64,000 bases of DNA. Origin: an uncultured Oscillospiraceae bacterium. Its GTDB lineage: Bacteria; Bacillota; Clostridia; Oscillospirales; Oscillospiraceae. The stretch is taken from positions 1 through 64,000 of the forward strand of contig CAKTRJ010000001.1 of assembly GCA_934597345.1 (NCBI GenBank), given 5' to 3'. The notes under the pieces were generated by a model. That model ran no database searches and had not been told where the DNA came from. It saw only the letters and a list, made by a program, of their open reading frames with translations. This document shows, piece by piece, positions 14,574 through 23,554 of this stretch (the stretch's first letter is position 1; every line of letters starts with the position of its first letter). Both the position numbers and the translations under genes were made by a program.

Positions 14574-15607
14574 CAACGGTTTATCTTGTGCGGCATGCCG
14601 AGGCGGAGGGCAATCTCTACCGCATCGCCCACGGCCAGTATAACGGCCTGATCACCGACCGGGGCTATCAGCAGCTCCATGTGCTGAAAAAGCGGTTCGA
14701 CGATGTGCATATCGACGCGGTATACAGCAGCGACCTGTTCCGGGCCCGCACCACCGCCCGCGCCATCTACGAGCCGAAGGGACTGGAGCTTCACTTGGAG
14801 CCGGCCTTCCGGGAGATCCATATGGGCTGCTGGGAGGGCCGCCCGTGGCAGGAGCTGAACACCGCCTATGAAGAGCAGATGTTTTACTTCAACCGCCAGC
14901 TGGACAAGTTCCATGTGGAGGGCAGCGAGACGGCCCAGCAAGTGCTGGATCGCTACATCCCTGCCCTGAAGCGTGTGGCGGCGGAGAACGACGGAAAGAC
15001 CATCGCCGTGTTCAGCCACGGTGCGGCCATGCGGATGGTGCTGGGTACGCTGAACGGCCTGCCTCTTTCCGAGGTGGGCGAAACGCCCCACGGCGACAAC
15101 ACCGCCGTGTCGCTGCTGGAGATCGACGGCGACGATATCCGGGTGGTCTATATGAACGACAACAGCCATCAGGTGGAGGCGGAGCTTTCCACCTTCGCCA
15201 AGCAGACGTGGTGGCGGGACAAGCGGATGATGAGCGGCGGCCAGTACTATAAGGACATGGACGAGGCCACGGCGGCGCGCTTTGGCGTTCCGGCGGAGGG
15301 CAAGCGCATCGCCGTGTGGTTCGAGAATGAGCCGGTGGGCGCGGTGACGCTGCTGCCGGACAAGGCAAGCGACGCGGGCTGGATTGGTTATTATTACCTG
15401 GAGCCAACCATGCGGGGCCGCAATTACGGCATCCCGCCGCTGGGTCAGGCGGTGCAGTTCTATCGGGAGCAGGGCATCGACCGGCTGCGGCTGCGGTGCG
15501 TGGATGAGCAGACGAGAGGCTTTTTCGCCCATTACGGCTTTTACCCGCTGGAGGGCGACGTGATGGAGAAGTATATCGGCTATGAGCCGCGGGAGATCGT
15601 ATGGTAA
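14570..15607 (+). CDS. Histidine phosphatase fused to a GNAT acetyltransferase
   Basis: A 345-residue two-domain protein. Residues 1-205 are a phosphoglycerate-mutase-like phosphatase: VRHAEAEGN with the phospho-accepting His, SSDLFRARTTA, the acidic REIHMGCWEGR and the second His in SHGAAMRM. Residues 225-345 are a GNAT acetyltransferase-like domain with YYYLEPTMRGRNYGIPPLGQAV (acetyl-CoA loop RGRNYG) and ending AHYGFYPLEGDVMEKYI. GTG 14570 is used because it overlaps the upstream stop and directly precedes the conserved TVYLVRHAE; a GTG at 14555 lies inside the upstream gene. It overlaps the next gene by 7 bases. Substrates are unknown. Confidence 0.85.
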   Translation: MTTVYLVRHAEAEGNLYRIAHGQYNGLITDRGYQQLHVLKKRFDDVHIDAVYSSDLFRARTTARAIYEPKGLELHLEPAFREIHMGCWEGRPWQELNTAYEEQMFYFNRQLDKFHVEGSETAQQVLDRYIPALKRVAAENDGKTIAVFSHGAAMRMVLGTLNGLPLSEVGETPHGDNTAVSLLEIDGDDIRVVYMNDNSHQVEAELSTFAKQTWWRDKRMMSGGQYYKDMDEATAARFGVPAEGKRIAVWFENEPVGAVTLLPDKASDAGWIGYYYLEPTMRGRNYGIPPLGQAVQFYREQGIDRLRLRCVDEQTRGFFAHYGFYPLEGDVMEKYIGYEPREIVW

Positions 15608-17586
15608 AGGGAACGGAATTTTTGCCGGTGAGCCGGGACGAGATGATCGACCGGGGCTGGTACTACTATGACTTTCTGGTGGTGACGGCGGACGGCTATA
15701 TCGACCATCCCAGCTTCGGCAGCGCCATCATCGCCCGGCTGCTGGAGGGCGAGGGCTACCGCGTGGCGGTGCTGGCCCAGCCGGACTGGCACGACGCCGA
15801 TGCCTTCCGCGCCATGGGCAAGCCCCGGTACGGCGTGCTGATCGGCGGCGGCAATCTGGACTCCATGGTGGCCCACTACACGGTGGCCAAGCGGCGGCGG
15901 ACGCAGGATCTGTACAGCCCCGGCGGCAAGCTGGGTTTCCGGCCCGATCGGCCCACCATCGTCTATGCCAACCGGGCAAGGGAAGCCTTTCCCGATACCC
16001 CCATTGTCATCGGCGGATTGGAGGCGTCGCTGCGGCGGTTTGCCCACTATGACTACTGGGACGACAAGGTGCGCCGTCCCGTCCTGTTTGACGCGCCCGC
16101 CGACCTGCTGGTGTACGGCATGGGCGAGAGTGCCACGGTGGAGATCGCCCGCCGTCTGGCGGCGAAAACGCCGGTGGGCGACATCACCGACGTCCGCGGC
16201 ACTGCCTGCATCGTCACTGATCCGGCGGTGTGCCGGTATCATGAGGTGACGTGTCCCTCCTTCGAGGAGGTGCAGAGCGACAAGACCGCCTATGCCCAGG
16301 CCACCAAGGTGCAGTATGACGAGCACGATCCCATCCGGGGTAAGGCCATTTTGCAGCAGTGCCAGGGCCGCTGGCTGCTGGTGAATCCGCCCCAGCGTCC
16401 CCTGAACCGGCAGGCGCTGGACAGGCTCTATGACCTGCCCTTCACCCGCGAGGTGCATCCCATGTACACCGAGGGCATTCCCGCCATTGAGGAAGTGCGG
16501 TTCTCCATCTGCCACAACCGGGGCTGCTTCGGCGGGTGCAATTTCTGCGCCCTGGCCTTCCATCAGGGACGGATGGTCACCTCACGCAGCATCGAATCGG
16601 TGCTGGCGGAGGCGGAGCTGCTGACCCACGACCCTAAGTTCAAGGGTTATATCCACGATGTGGGCGGCCCCAGTGCCAACTTCCGCCACACCTCCTGCCG
16701 CCAGCAGAAGGAGCATGGCATGTGCAAGGGCAGATCCTGCCTTGCACCGGAGCCCTGCAAGAATCTGGACGCCGACCACAGCGAGTATACGGAGCTTTTG
16801 CAGCGGATGCGGAAGATCCCCGGCATCAAGAAGGTGTTTGTCCGCAGCGGCGTGCGGTATGACTACATGTTACAGGACAAGAACAGGGACTTCTTCAAGG
16901 AGCTGGTGGACTATCACGTCAGCGGCCAGTTGAAGGTGGCGCCGGAGCACTGTGCCAGCAGTGTGCTGGACTATATGGGCAAGCCCCATTTTGATGTGTT
17001 CCTGAAATTCTGGCGGCAGTATCAGAAGCTGAACGAGTCTGATGGGCGGGAGCAGTATCTGGTGCCGTATCTCATGTCCTCTCACCCCGGCTGCACGCTG
17101 AACGACGCGGTGGAGCTGGCGGTGTTCCTCAAGCGCACCGGCCACCAGCCGGAGCAGGTGCAGGACTTCTACCCCACCCCCGGCACCATGTCCACCTGCA
17201 TGTACTATACCGGCATCGACCCCCGCACCATGAAGCCGGTGTATGTGGCCCGGGATCCCCACGACAAGGCGCTGCAAAGGGCGCTGCTGCAATGGGGCCG
17301 GGGCGATAAGCGCTCGCTGGTGATCGAGGCGCTGGAGAAAACGGAGCGCACCGATCTCATCGGCTTTACGCCGGAGTGCCTCATCCGCCCGGTGAAGGGG
17401 GAGAAGTATTTCGGTTTGAAGCCGGAGGAGCGGCAGCAGCCGCCCAAGAAGAAAAAGGACGGCCGTCCGCCCAAGCCGGAGGGCACCGTCCATCGGGGTC
17501 GACGCGCCGACGGCCAGAAGGGCAAAATGTCCCCCAAGAAGAAGGCCGCCTTTGCCAAGCAGCGGGCAAAGAAAACGGGTAAATGA
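15601..17586 (+). CDS. YgiQ-family radical SAM protein
   Basis: A 661-residue member of the UPF0313/YgiQ family. An N-terminal alpha/beta domain contains GYIDHPSFGSAIIARLLE and VLIGGGNLDSMVAHY, typical of YgiQ. The radical SAM core carries CFGGCNFC (a CxxxCxxC cluster motif, near residue 312) and SSHPGCTLNDA. The tail (about 605-661) is very rich in Lys, Arg and Pro and is probably disordered and RNA-binding. The reaction is not established for the family. It is the last gene of the operon starting at 13818 and ends before a perfect terminator. Confidence 0.9.
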   Translation: MVKGTEFLPVSRDEMIDRGWYYYDFLVVTADGYIDHPSFGSAIIARLLEGEGYRVAVLAQPDWHDADAFRAMGKPRYGVLIGGGNLDSMVAHYTVAKRRRTQDLYSPGGKLGFRPDRPTIVYANRAREAFPDTPIVIGGLEASLRRFAHYDYWDDKVRRPVLFDAPADLLVYGMGESATVEIARRLAAKTPVGDITDVRGTACIVTDPAVCRYHEVTCPSFEEVQSDKTAYAQATKVQYDEHDPIRGKAILQQCQGRWLLVNPPQRPLNRQALDRLYDLPFTREVHPMYTEGIPAIEEVRFSICHNRGCFGGCNFCALAFHQGRMVTSRSIESVLAEAELLTHDPKFKGYIHDVGGPSANFRHTSCRQQKEHGMCKGRSCLAPEPCKNLDADHSEYTELLQRMRKIPGIKKVFVRSGVRYDYMLQDKNRDFFKELVDYHVSGQLKVAPEHCASSVLDYMGKPHFDVFLKFWRQYQKLNESDGREQYLVPYLMSSHPGCTLNDAVELAVFLKRTGHQPEQVQDFYPTPGTMSTCMYYTGIDPRTMKPVYVARDPHDKALQRALLQWGRGDKRSLVIEALEKTERTDLIGFTPECLIRPVKGEKYFGLKPEERQQPPKKKKDGRPPKPEGTVHRGRRADGQKGKMSPKKKAAFAKQRAKKTGK

Positions 17587-17598
17587 TTATTTAATAAT

Positions 17599-17628
17599 AA
17601 AAAGAGCCGACGTAAGTCGGCTCTTTTT
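17599..17628 (+). terminator. Terminator after ygiQ
   Basis: A 13-bp perfect stem (17599-17611 with 17616-17628) around GTAA, with A and T tracts at the base. Confidence 0.9.
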
Positions 17629-17695
17629 ACGGTTTCCATGCGTTAATTCCAGTAAAATCGAGATAAAAAGCACGCTGCGGAGAATAACAAAATGA

Positions 17696-18529
17696 TCATT
17701 CACAATGTATGCTCCGCAGTAATTCGATCTCTTTTGCGTAACCGGGCAGTTCGTTAGGGGTCTCCAGCACCATGGGAAGGCCCTGCAAGGCGGGGTGGTT
17801 CACGATGCGGCGGAAGGTTTCCAGCCCCAGCGTCCCCTCGCCAATGCGGGCGTGGCGGTCCTTTTTCGCGCCGCAGGGGTTGAGACTGTCATTGACATGG
17901 ACAGCTTTCAGGCGGTCAAGACCGATCACCCGGTCGAATGCCGTCAGCACGCCGTCCAGATCATGGATGATATCGTAGCCCGCGTCGGACACATGGCAGG
18001 TATCCAGACAGACGCCCATCTTGTCGGAAAGCTGCACCCGGTCAAGGATCTCCCGCAGCTCCTCGAACCGGCCGCCCACCTCGGTACCCTTGCCCGCCAT
18101 AGTCTCCAGCAGCACCGTGGTATGGATATCCGGCGTCAGGATGGCGTTCAGCGTTTCCGCAATAAGGGAGATGCCGGTCTCGATGCCCTGTCCGGTGTGA
18201 CTGCCGGGATGGAAGTTGTAGAGATTGCCGGGCAGATACTCCATGCGCTGCAAGTCGTCCGCCAGCGTCAGATGGGCGAACTCCCGGGTGCGCTCGTCCT
18301 TGGAGCAGGCGTTGATGGTGTAGGGCGCGTGGGCCACCAGCGGGCCGAAGCCCTGCTCCCGGCACAGGGCCATCAGCGCCGCCGCGTCGGCGGGGTCGAT
18401 GGGCTTGGCTTTGCTGCCCCGTGGGTTGCGGGTGAAGAATTGCAGCGTGGTGGCGCCGAGAGACACCGCCGTTTCCCCCATGGCCCGCAGTCCGGCGGAA
18501 GGGGAGAGGTGACAACCGATATAGAACAT
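17696..18529 (-). CDS. nfo: Deoxyribonuclease IV (AP endonuclease)
   Basis: A 277-residue member of the AP endonuclease family 2. It nicks DNA 5' of abasic sites in base-excision repair using three metal ions. Visible metal-site motifs are NFHPGSH (about 104), LLETMAGKG (about 140), [15 protein letters not shown] (about 173), [25 protein letters not shown] (about 208) and the final LETPNE. Length is normal. Start ATG 18529 follows AAGGAG. It lies 9 bases after the YfcE gene, which is upstream on the minus strand, so the two form an operon. Confidence 0.93.
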   Translation of the reverse strand: MFYIGCHLSPSAGLRAMGETAVSLGATTLQFFTRNPRGSKAKPIDPADAAALMALCREQGFGPLVAHAPYTINACSKDERTREFAHLTLADDLQRMEYLPGNLYNFHPGSHTGQGIETGISLIAETLNAILTPDIHTTVLLETMAGKGTEVGGRFEELREILDRVQLSDKMGVCLDTCHVSDAGYDIIHDLDGVLTAFDRVIGLDRLKAVHVNDSLNPCGAKKDRHARIGEGTLGLETFRRIVNHPALQGLPMVLETPNELPGYAKEIELLRSIHCE

Positions 18530-18538
18530 AATGACTCC

Positions 18539-19006
18539 TTACTCCAATACGAAGGTGGCGCAGTTTGCCTGCCCGTTTTCGACGGTCAGTACCCCGTAGG
18601 TGGGGCGGCGATAGTCCCCTGCGGCGCCGGGGTTCATGGTATACAGCGTGCCGTCGTAGTCTACCAGCGGGCGGTGGGTATGGCCGAATAGCAGCACATC
18701 CGCGCCGTACTCCCGGGCGGCGTACTGGGCCGCCAGCGGCGAGGACTTCACGTTCCGGGTGTGGCCGTGCATCATCAGCACCCGCACGCCGTCGAACTCC
18801 AGCAGCCGCTCCGGCGTGTCGAAGCTGCCCCAGTCGCAGTTGCCGGGCACGGTGTCCATGGGGATATCCGGAAAGCGCTCATGGAGTGCCTGCGCGTCCC
18901 GCAGGCAGTCCCCCAGATGCAGGATGTGCCGGGGCCGGGTCAGCGCCACAGCGCGGGCCATATTGTCGATATTTCCGTGGGAATCGGAGAGAACGAGGAT
19001 CTTCAT
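18539..19006 (-). CDS. YfcE/MJ0936-type metallophosphoesterase
   Basis: A 155-residue calcineurin-like phosphoesterase. All metal motifs are present: LSDSHGN (residues 6-12), LGDCLRD (about 32), PGNCDW (about 54), MMHGHT (about 77) and FGHTHRP (about 100), the last closing the dinuclear site. Family members hydrolyse phosphodiester bonds; the natural substrate is unclear. ATG 19006 has AAGGAA upstream. It precedes nfo by 9 bases, which suggests a link to nucleic-acid maintenance. Confidence 0.88.
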   Translation of the reverse strand: MKILVLSDSHGNIDNMARAVALTRPRHILHLGDCLRDAQALHERFPDIPMDTVPGNCDWGSFDTPERLLEFDGVRVLMMHGHTRNVKSSPLAAQYAAREYGADVLLFGHTHRPLVDYDGTLYTMNPGAAGDYRRPTYGVLTVENGQANCATFVLE

Positions 19007-19046
19007 AGTGGGGTTCCTTTCTGGGGAGGCGAAGTGCTGACGCATC

Positions 19047-19285
19047 AAAGCCTCCCCTGTGTAAGGGCACCCCAGTGCGCACACTGGGGCGTGCACAGCT
19101 GAGGTGGCGCGAAGCGCCGGAGGGGTTGTCGGTGCGTTAAGAAAATATGCCGGTGGCATATTTTTAGCATCCGATCTCGGCGGCTATGCCGCCGTAGCAT
19201 CCATCTGGATTTTTACGGCATCATCTTAACCGACAATCCCCCAGTCAGCGCTTTGCGCTGACAGCCCCCTTTACACAAGGGGGCC
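19047..19285. repeat. MITE-like repeat, long copy with nested palindromic repeat
   Basis: The ends are imperfect inverted repeats: CCTCCCCTGTGTAAGGG on the left and CCCCCTTTACACAAGGGGG on the right, with GGAGGGGTTGTC and GACAATCCCCCAGTCAGC inside. A 121-base copy lies at 39516-39636. This copy is twice as long because it also holds the palindromic repeat at 19142-19206 and extra inverted-repeat DNA (CCAGTGCGCACACTGG). It fills the 367-base gap before the smr gene. Confidence 0.75.
19142..19206. repeat. Palindromic intergenic repeat, copy 2 of 2
   Basis: Inverted copy of 1143-1207, nested within the larger repeat at 19047-19285. Confidence 0.7.
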
Positions 19286-19312
19286 TATATTTTGTATTAT
19301 ACCACCTTCGCC

Positions 19313-19341
19313 TTGCAAACTCAATGCATTTGCGCTATGAT
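19313..19341 (+). promoter_or_regulatory. Promoter of smr/nitrilase operon
   Basis: TTGCAA (19313-19318), 17 bases, TATGAT (19336-19341), 32 bases before the start codon. Confidence 0.65.
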
Positions 19342-19373
19342 GAAAGAAACGAACGATCGGGAGGTATCTGCAT

Positions 19374-19616
19374 ATGGTGGGCGGCGTGACGGAACTGGAT
19401 CTTCACGGCATGAATACATATCAGGCGCAGATCGCCATTGACGCGGCCCTGCGGCGCTGCGGCGGCGGGGTGTACCGCCTGCGGGTCATCCATGGCTACC
19501 GGGGCGGCACGGCCATCCGCGACATGCTGTGGACGGTATACAACAAGCGCAGTCAGGTCAAGCGTATGGTGAGCATCAGCGAGGGCGTGACGGATCTGGT
19601 GCTGCGGGAATTTTAG
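19374..19616 (+). CDS. Stand-alone Smr-domain protein
   Basis: An 80-residue protein that is essentially only a Smr domain: ELDLHGMNTYQAQIAIDAAL at the start (LDLHG motif) and LRVIHGYRGGTAIRDML in the middle (HGxGxG-like motif, here HGYRGG). Smr domains occur at the C-terminus of MutS2 and as small proteins, often with nuclease or ribosome-associated roles; the role of this form is unknown. GGAGGT lies before ATG 19374. It is followed after 9 bases by the nitrilase gene in the same operon. Confidence 0.85.
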   Translation: MVGGVTELDLHGMNTYQAQIAIDAALRRCGGGVYRLRVIHGYRGGTAIRDMLWTVYNKRSQVKRMVSISEGVTDLVLREF

Positions 19617-19625
19617 GAGGTTGCT

Positions 19626-20441
19626 ATGGAGCTGAAGATCGCGCAGATCCAGATGCCCGTTACAGCGGACAGGGCGGAGAATATCCGCCGCGCCTGTGAT
19701 ATGGTGCGGCAGGCGGGAGACATCGACATGGCAGTGCTGCCGGAGATGTTCTGCTGCCCCTATGACAACGCCTGCTTCCGGCCCTATGGCGGGGAGGAGG
19801 GTGGCCCGGCCTGGCAGGCCCTCAGCGCTTTGGCGAAGGAGCGGGGCATCTGGCTGGTGGGCGGCACCATGCCGGAGCTGGCGGCGGGCAGGGTCTACAA
19901 CACCTGCCATGTGTTCGCGCCAGACGGACAAATGGCGGCCAAGCACCGGAAGGTGCACCTGTTTGACATCGACGTGACGGGCGGCCAGCGGTTCATGGAG
20001 TCCGAGACCCTGACGGCGGGCGACAGCGTCACCACCTTCGATACCCCCTGGGGTACCGTGGGCGTATGCGTGTGCTTTGACTTCCGGTTTACCGAGCTCT
20101 CGGAGCTGATGGTGCTGGCGGGCGCGAAGCTGATCGTCGTTCCCGCTGCCTTCAACATGACCACCGGCCCCGCCCATTGGGAGCTGCTGTTCCGCCAGCG
20201 GGCGGTGGACGGCCAGTGCTATACCGTGGGCACCTCCCCGGCCCGGGATACCGCGGCGGGCTATGTGGCCTGGGGCCACTCCATCGTGTGCGACCCGTGG
20301 GGGACAGTTGTCCATCAGTGTGACGAAACGCCGCAGATCGCTGTCACCACGCTGGACATGGAACGGGTGGAGGCCGTCCGGCAGCAATTGCCCATACTCT
20401 CCGCCCGGCGCACGGATGTGTATGAGCTGCGGAGGAAATAG
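19626..20441 (+). CDS. Carbon-nitrogen hydrolase (nitrilase superfamily, omega-amidase-like)
   Basis: A 271-residue hydrolase with the complete Glu-Lys-Cys triad: Glu40 in LPEMFCCPYD, Lys109 in KHRKVHLFDID and Cys150 in GVCVCFDFRFTE. The LFDID stretch and the PEMFCCPYDN loop resemble omega-amidase (Nit2-type) enzymes, which release ammonia from alpha-ketoglutaramate or ketosuccinamate. That substrate is inferred, and repair of deaminated glutathione is an alternative. It is cytoplasmic, with no signal peptide. It is co-transcribed with the Smr gene. Confidence 0.85.
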   Translation: MELKIAQIQMPVTADRAENIRRACDMVRQAGDIDMAVLPEMFCCPYDNACFRPYGGEEGGPAWQALSALAKERGIWLVGGTMPELAAGRVYNTCHVFAPDGQMAAKHRKVHLFDIDVTGGQRFMESETLTAGDSVTTFDTPWGTVGVCVCFDFRFTELSELMVLAGAKLIVVPAAFNMTTGPAHWELLFRQRAVDGQCYTVGTSPARDTAAGYVAWGHSIVCDPWGTVVHQCDETPQIAVTTLDMERVEAVRQQLPILSARRTDVYELRRK

Positions 20442-20493
20442 TTTTGCTATCGAATATGTAGATAACCGGCTGGAAGAAAAATAGAAAACATTA

Positions 20494-20523
20494 TTGACAA
20501 TGGGAGCCATTCTCCTGTATGAT
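20494..20523 (+). promoter_or_regulatory. Promoter and structured leader of the NhaC gene
   Basis: TTGACA (20494-20499), 18 bases, TATGAT (20518-20523). The leader of about 90 bases holds a short CGGGG...CCCCG hairpin. I do not recognise a riboswitch in it. Confidence 0.6.
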
Positions 20524-20617
20524 ACCAATTGTAAGATGTCCACGGGGCGGAAACACCCCGCGGGTATTTTGCTGTGGAGAAAAGGAAAAGTACGAGAAAA
20601 GGAGAGCTTCCCCCAAT

Positions 20618-22057
20618 ATGAAAAATTCCCTTAATGAGAAAAAGCCCAACGGACTGGCGCTGATCCCCTTTGTGATCTTCATCGTCATCTACATGGGCGC
20701 AGGCATCTACTATCAGGTGAAGGGCACGGAGATGGCCTTTTACCAGTTCCCCTCCGTTACCGCCATGTTCGTGGCGGTGCTGGCGGCCTTCATCATGTTC
20801 AAGGGCACCATCAACGAAAAGTTTGAGGTGTTCGCCAAGGGCGCGGCCAACGTGGATATCCTCACCATGCTGATGATCTACATTCTGGCGGGCGCTTTCG
20901 CCAGCGTGGCGGCCAATATGGGCGGCCGGGAGTCCACCGTGAATCTGGGCCTTTCCCTGGTGCCGGTGCAGTTTCTGGCGGCGGGCCTGTTCGTGATCTC
21001 CGCCTTTATGGGCACCGCCACCGGCTCCTCCATGGGCACCGTTTCCGCCGTGATCCCCATCGCCGTGGGCATCGCGGAGAAGGGCGGATTGTCCCTGACG
21101 GTGGTGATCGGCGCGGTGGTGGGCGGCGCCATGTTCGGTGACAACCTGTCCATGATCTCCGACACCACCATCGCCGCTACCCGCAGCCAGCGCTGCGAGA
21201 TGCGGGATAAGTTCCGGGTCAACTTCCTGGTGGCGCTGCCCGCCGCCCTTGTGACGCTGGTGCTGCTGCTGTTCATCGGCCGCCCCGAGGTGGTCATGCC
21301 GCTGGAGACGCTGCCCTTTGACATCGTCAAGGTGTTGCCCTATGTGCTGGTTCTGGTGCTGGCCCTGTGCGGTCTGAACGTGTTCTTCGCCCTGACCATC
21401 GGCATCTTCTCCGCCGGCATCATCGGCATCTGCGCCGGTGATATGACCATTGCCGGCTTTGCCCAGAGCGTGTGGACGGGCTTCACCAGCATGAACGAGG
21501 TGTTCTTCCTGACGCTGCTGTGCGGCGGCATGTCGGAGCTGATCGCCAAAAACGGCGGCATCGCTTGGATCATCCAGAAGCTGCGGCGGGTCATGAAGGG
21601 CAACAAGTCCGCCCAAGTGGGCATTGCCGCCATGGTGTCCCTGTGCGACTGTGCCACCGCCAACAACACCGTGGCCATCATCGTGGCGGGCGACATGGCC
21701 CGGGACGTGTCCAACGAGTACAAGGTGGATCCCCGCCGCACCGCGTCGCTGCTGGATATCTTCTCCTGCGTGTTCCAGGGCATCATCCCCTATGGCGCGC
21801 AGCTGCTCAGCGCCGCGGCCCTGACCAACGCCACTGTCACCTCCCCTGAGCTGTATACCAGCCCTGCCGGGATCGTGGGCGGCATGTGGTACTGCTGGTT
21901 CCTGGCGGCCTTCGGCCTGCTGTCCATCTTTGTGCCCTATGCTGACGGCGTGTGCCGCAAGGATCCCTGGAGCTGGGAGTACGGCTGCGCCCAGTCCGGC
22001 GTGGAGGCCCAAAAGGCGCTGCTGGCCCAGGAGCGGGACGAGAGCGAGACCTTATAA
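20618..22057 (+). CDS. NhaC-family sodium/proton antiporter
   Basis: A 479-residue polytopic protein with about 11 membrane segments. Family signatures are FMGTATGSSMGTVSAVIPIA (about 125-145), GGAMFGDNLSMISDTTIAATR (about 168-188) and the late LCDCATANNTVAIIVAGDMA. NhaC proteins exchange sodium (or an organic cation or anion) for protons; the true substrate is not given by sequence. GGAG lies 13 bases before ATG 20618, a slightly long spacing. It is a single gene between its own promoter and a terminator. Confidence 0.85.
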   Translation: MKNSLNEKKPNGLALIPFVIFIVIYMGAGIYYQVKGTEMAFYQFPSVTAMFVAVLAAFIMFKGTINEKFEVFAKGAANVDILTMLMIYILAGAFASVAANMGGRESTVNLGLSLVPVQFLAAGLFVISAFMGTATGSSMGTVSAVIPIAVGIAEKGGLSLTVVIGAVVGGAMFGDNLSMISDTTIAATRSQRCEMRDKFRVNFLVALPAALVTLVLLLFIGRPEVVMPLETLPFDIVKVLPYVLVLVLALCGLNVFFALTIGIFSAGIIGICAGDMTIAGFAQSVWTGFTSMNEVFFLTLLCGGMSELIAKNGGIAWIIQKLRRVMKGNKSAQVGIAAMVSLCDCATANNTVAIIVAGDMARDVSNEYKVDPRRTASLLDIFSCVFQGIIPYGAQLLSAAALTNATVTSPELYTSPAGIVGGMWYCWFLAAFGLLSIFVPYADGVCRKDPWSWEYGCAQSGVEAQKALLAQERDESETL

Positions 22058-22066
22058 ATAATGTAC

Positions 22067-22096
22067 AAAATTGCCGTGGGTGACCACGGCAATTTT
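22067..22096 (+). terminator. Terminator after the NhaC gene
   Basis: AAAATTGCCGTGG pairs with CCACGGCAATTTT around GTGA. Confidence 0.85.
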
Positions 22097-22143
22097 CTCA
22101 CGCGAAATCTCTGTTGGAAAGACGAATGTTCGTGGGATATGTA

Positions 22144-22172
22144 TTGCAAAAGCTTGGCAAGTGTGGTAGACT
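22144..22172 (+). promoter_or_regulatory. Promoter of the aminotransferase gene
   Basis: TTGCAA (22144-22149), 17 bases, TAGACT (22167-22172), 34 bases before the start. Confidence 0.6.
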
Positions 22173-22206
22173 AGGCAAAAATGATACGGTATAAGGAGGC
22201 AATATC

Positions 22207-23481
22207 ATGAAAAAGTACGCGGAAATGACGCTGCAGGAGCGTCAGGCGGAATACGCCGCCGTCAAGGCGGCCTATGAGCAGCAGAAGGCCCTGGGCCTGA
22301 AGCTGAATATGGCGCGGGGCAAGCCGGGCCGCGACCAGCTGGATTTGGTGACGGATATTTTCGGCGTTCTCATCAAGCCGGAGGACTTTGTCTCCGACGG
22401 TATCGAGACCCGCAACTATGGCGAGGTGGCCGGTATCCCCGCCGCCAAGGCGCTGTTTGCCGACATTCTGGGCTGCAAGCCGGAGCAGGTGTTCGTGGGC
22501 GGCAACGCCAGTTTGCAGCTGATGTATGACGCGGTGTCCAAGGCCTTTACCCACGGTCTGCTCCACAGCGAGAAGCCATGGTGCAAGCTGGACAAGGTGA
22601 AGTGGATCTGCCCCGCCCCCGGTTATGACCGTCATTTCAAGGTCACCCAGTCCTTCGGCGTGGAGATGATCACCGTTCCCATGACCGCCGCTGGTCCCGA
22701 TATGGACATGGTGGAGGAACTGGTGAAGGATCCTGCCGTCAAGGGTATGTGGAATGTTCCCAAGTACTCCAACCCCGAGGGCGTGGTGTATTCCGATGAG
22801 ACCATCCGCCGTCTGGCGGCCCTGAAGCCCGCCGCCCCCGACTTCATGCTGATGTGGGATAACGCCTACTGCATCCATGAGTTCGACTGCGACTATGTGG
22901 ACTTCCCCGATATCCTCAGCCTGTGCGCCGAAAACGGCAGTGCCGACATGGTGTATGAGTTCGCCTCCACCAGCAAGGTCACCTTCCCCGGCGCGGGCGT
23001 GGGCGTGATGGCCGCCAGCGAGGCCAACATCGACTATTTCAGCAAGCTCATCAACATCCAGACCATCGGCTTTGATAAGATCAACCAGCTGCGCCATGTG
23101 AAGTATCTGAAGGATAAGGCCCATACCCTGGCCCTGATGAAGAAGCATGCCGCCATTCTGGCTCCCAAGTTCCACGCGGTGCTGGATGCGCTGGATGCCG
23201 AGATCGCCCCGCTGGGCATCGCGGACTACAAGCGTCCCGTGGGCGGCTATTTCATCAGCGTGGACGCCATGCACGGCTGCGCCAAGCGGACGCTGGCCCT
23301 CTGCAAGGAGGCGGGCGTTACCATGACCGGCGCGGGCGCCACCTTCCCCTACGGTATCGACCCCAACGACAGCAACATCCGCATTGCGCCCTCCTTCCCG
23401 CCTGTGGAGGAGCTGAAGCAGGCCATCGCCATCTTCTGCAACTGCCTGAAGCTGGCGGCGCTGGAAAAGCTGGGCGTGTAA
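22207..23481 (+). CDS. Class I PLP aminotransferase, aspartate aminotransferase subgroup Ic
   Basis: A 424-residue enzyme of fold type I. It shows the hallmarks of the Ic subgroup: LNMARGKPGRDQLDL near the N-terminus, ETRNYGEVAGIPAAK, WNVPKYSNPEG, DNAYCIHEF and the PLP-lysine in STSKVTFPGAGVGV (about residue 258). The C-terminal GGYFISVD and FPYGIDPNDSNIRIAPSFPP segments bind the substrate carboxylate. It probably transfers the amino group from aspartate to 2-oxoglutarate; other dicarboxylic acids are possible. AAGGAGG precedes ATG 22207. Confidence 0.88.
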   Translation: MKKYAEMTLQERQAEYAAVKAAYEQQKALGLKLNMARGKPGRDQLDLVTDIFGVLIKPEDFVSDGIETRNYGEVAGIPAAKALFADILGCKPEQVFVGGNASLQLMYDAVSKAFTHGLLHSEKPWCKLDKVKWICPAPGYDRHFKVTQSFGVEMITVPMTAAGPDMDMVEELVKDPAVKGMWNVPKYSNPEGVVYSDETIRRLAALKPAAPDFMLMWDNAYCIHEFDCDYVDFPDILSLCAENGSADMVYEFASTSKVTFPGAGVGVMAASEANIDYFSKLINIQTIGFDKINQLRHVKYLKDKAHTLALMKKHAAILAPKFHAVLDALDAEIAPLGIADYKRPVGGYFISVDAMHGCAKRTLALCKEAGVTMTGAGATFPYGIDPNDSNIRIAPSFPPVEELKQAIAIFCNCLKLAALEKLGV

Positions 23482-23497
23482 GCCCTTATGACGCAGC

Positions 23498-23527
23498 AAA
23501 TACGGCCACCGAAAGGTGGCCGTATTT
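23498..23527 (+). terminator. Terminator after the aminotransferase gene
   Basis: AAATACGGCCACC pairs with GGTGGCCGTATTT around GAAA. Confidence 0.9.
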
Positions 23528-23554
23528 TTACCAGAAGGAAAAGGAGACGCCGGA

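Noticed and set aside
20524..20617. A riboswitch in the NhaC leader
   Set aside because: Only a short GC hairpin is seen; it fits no fluoride, sodium or other riboswitch consensus I know.
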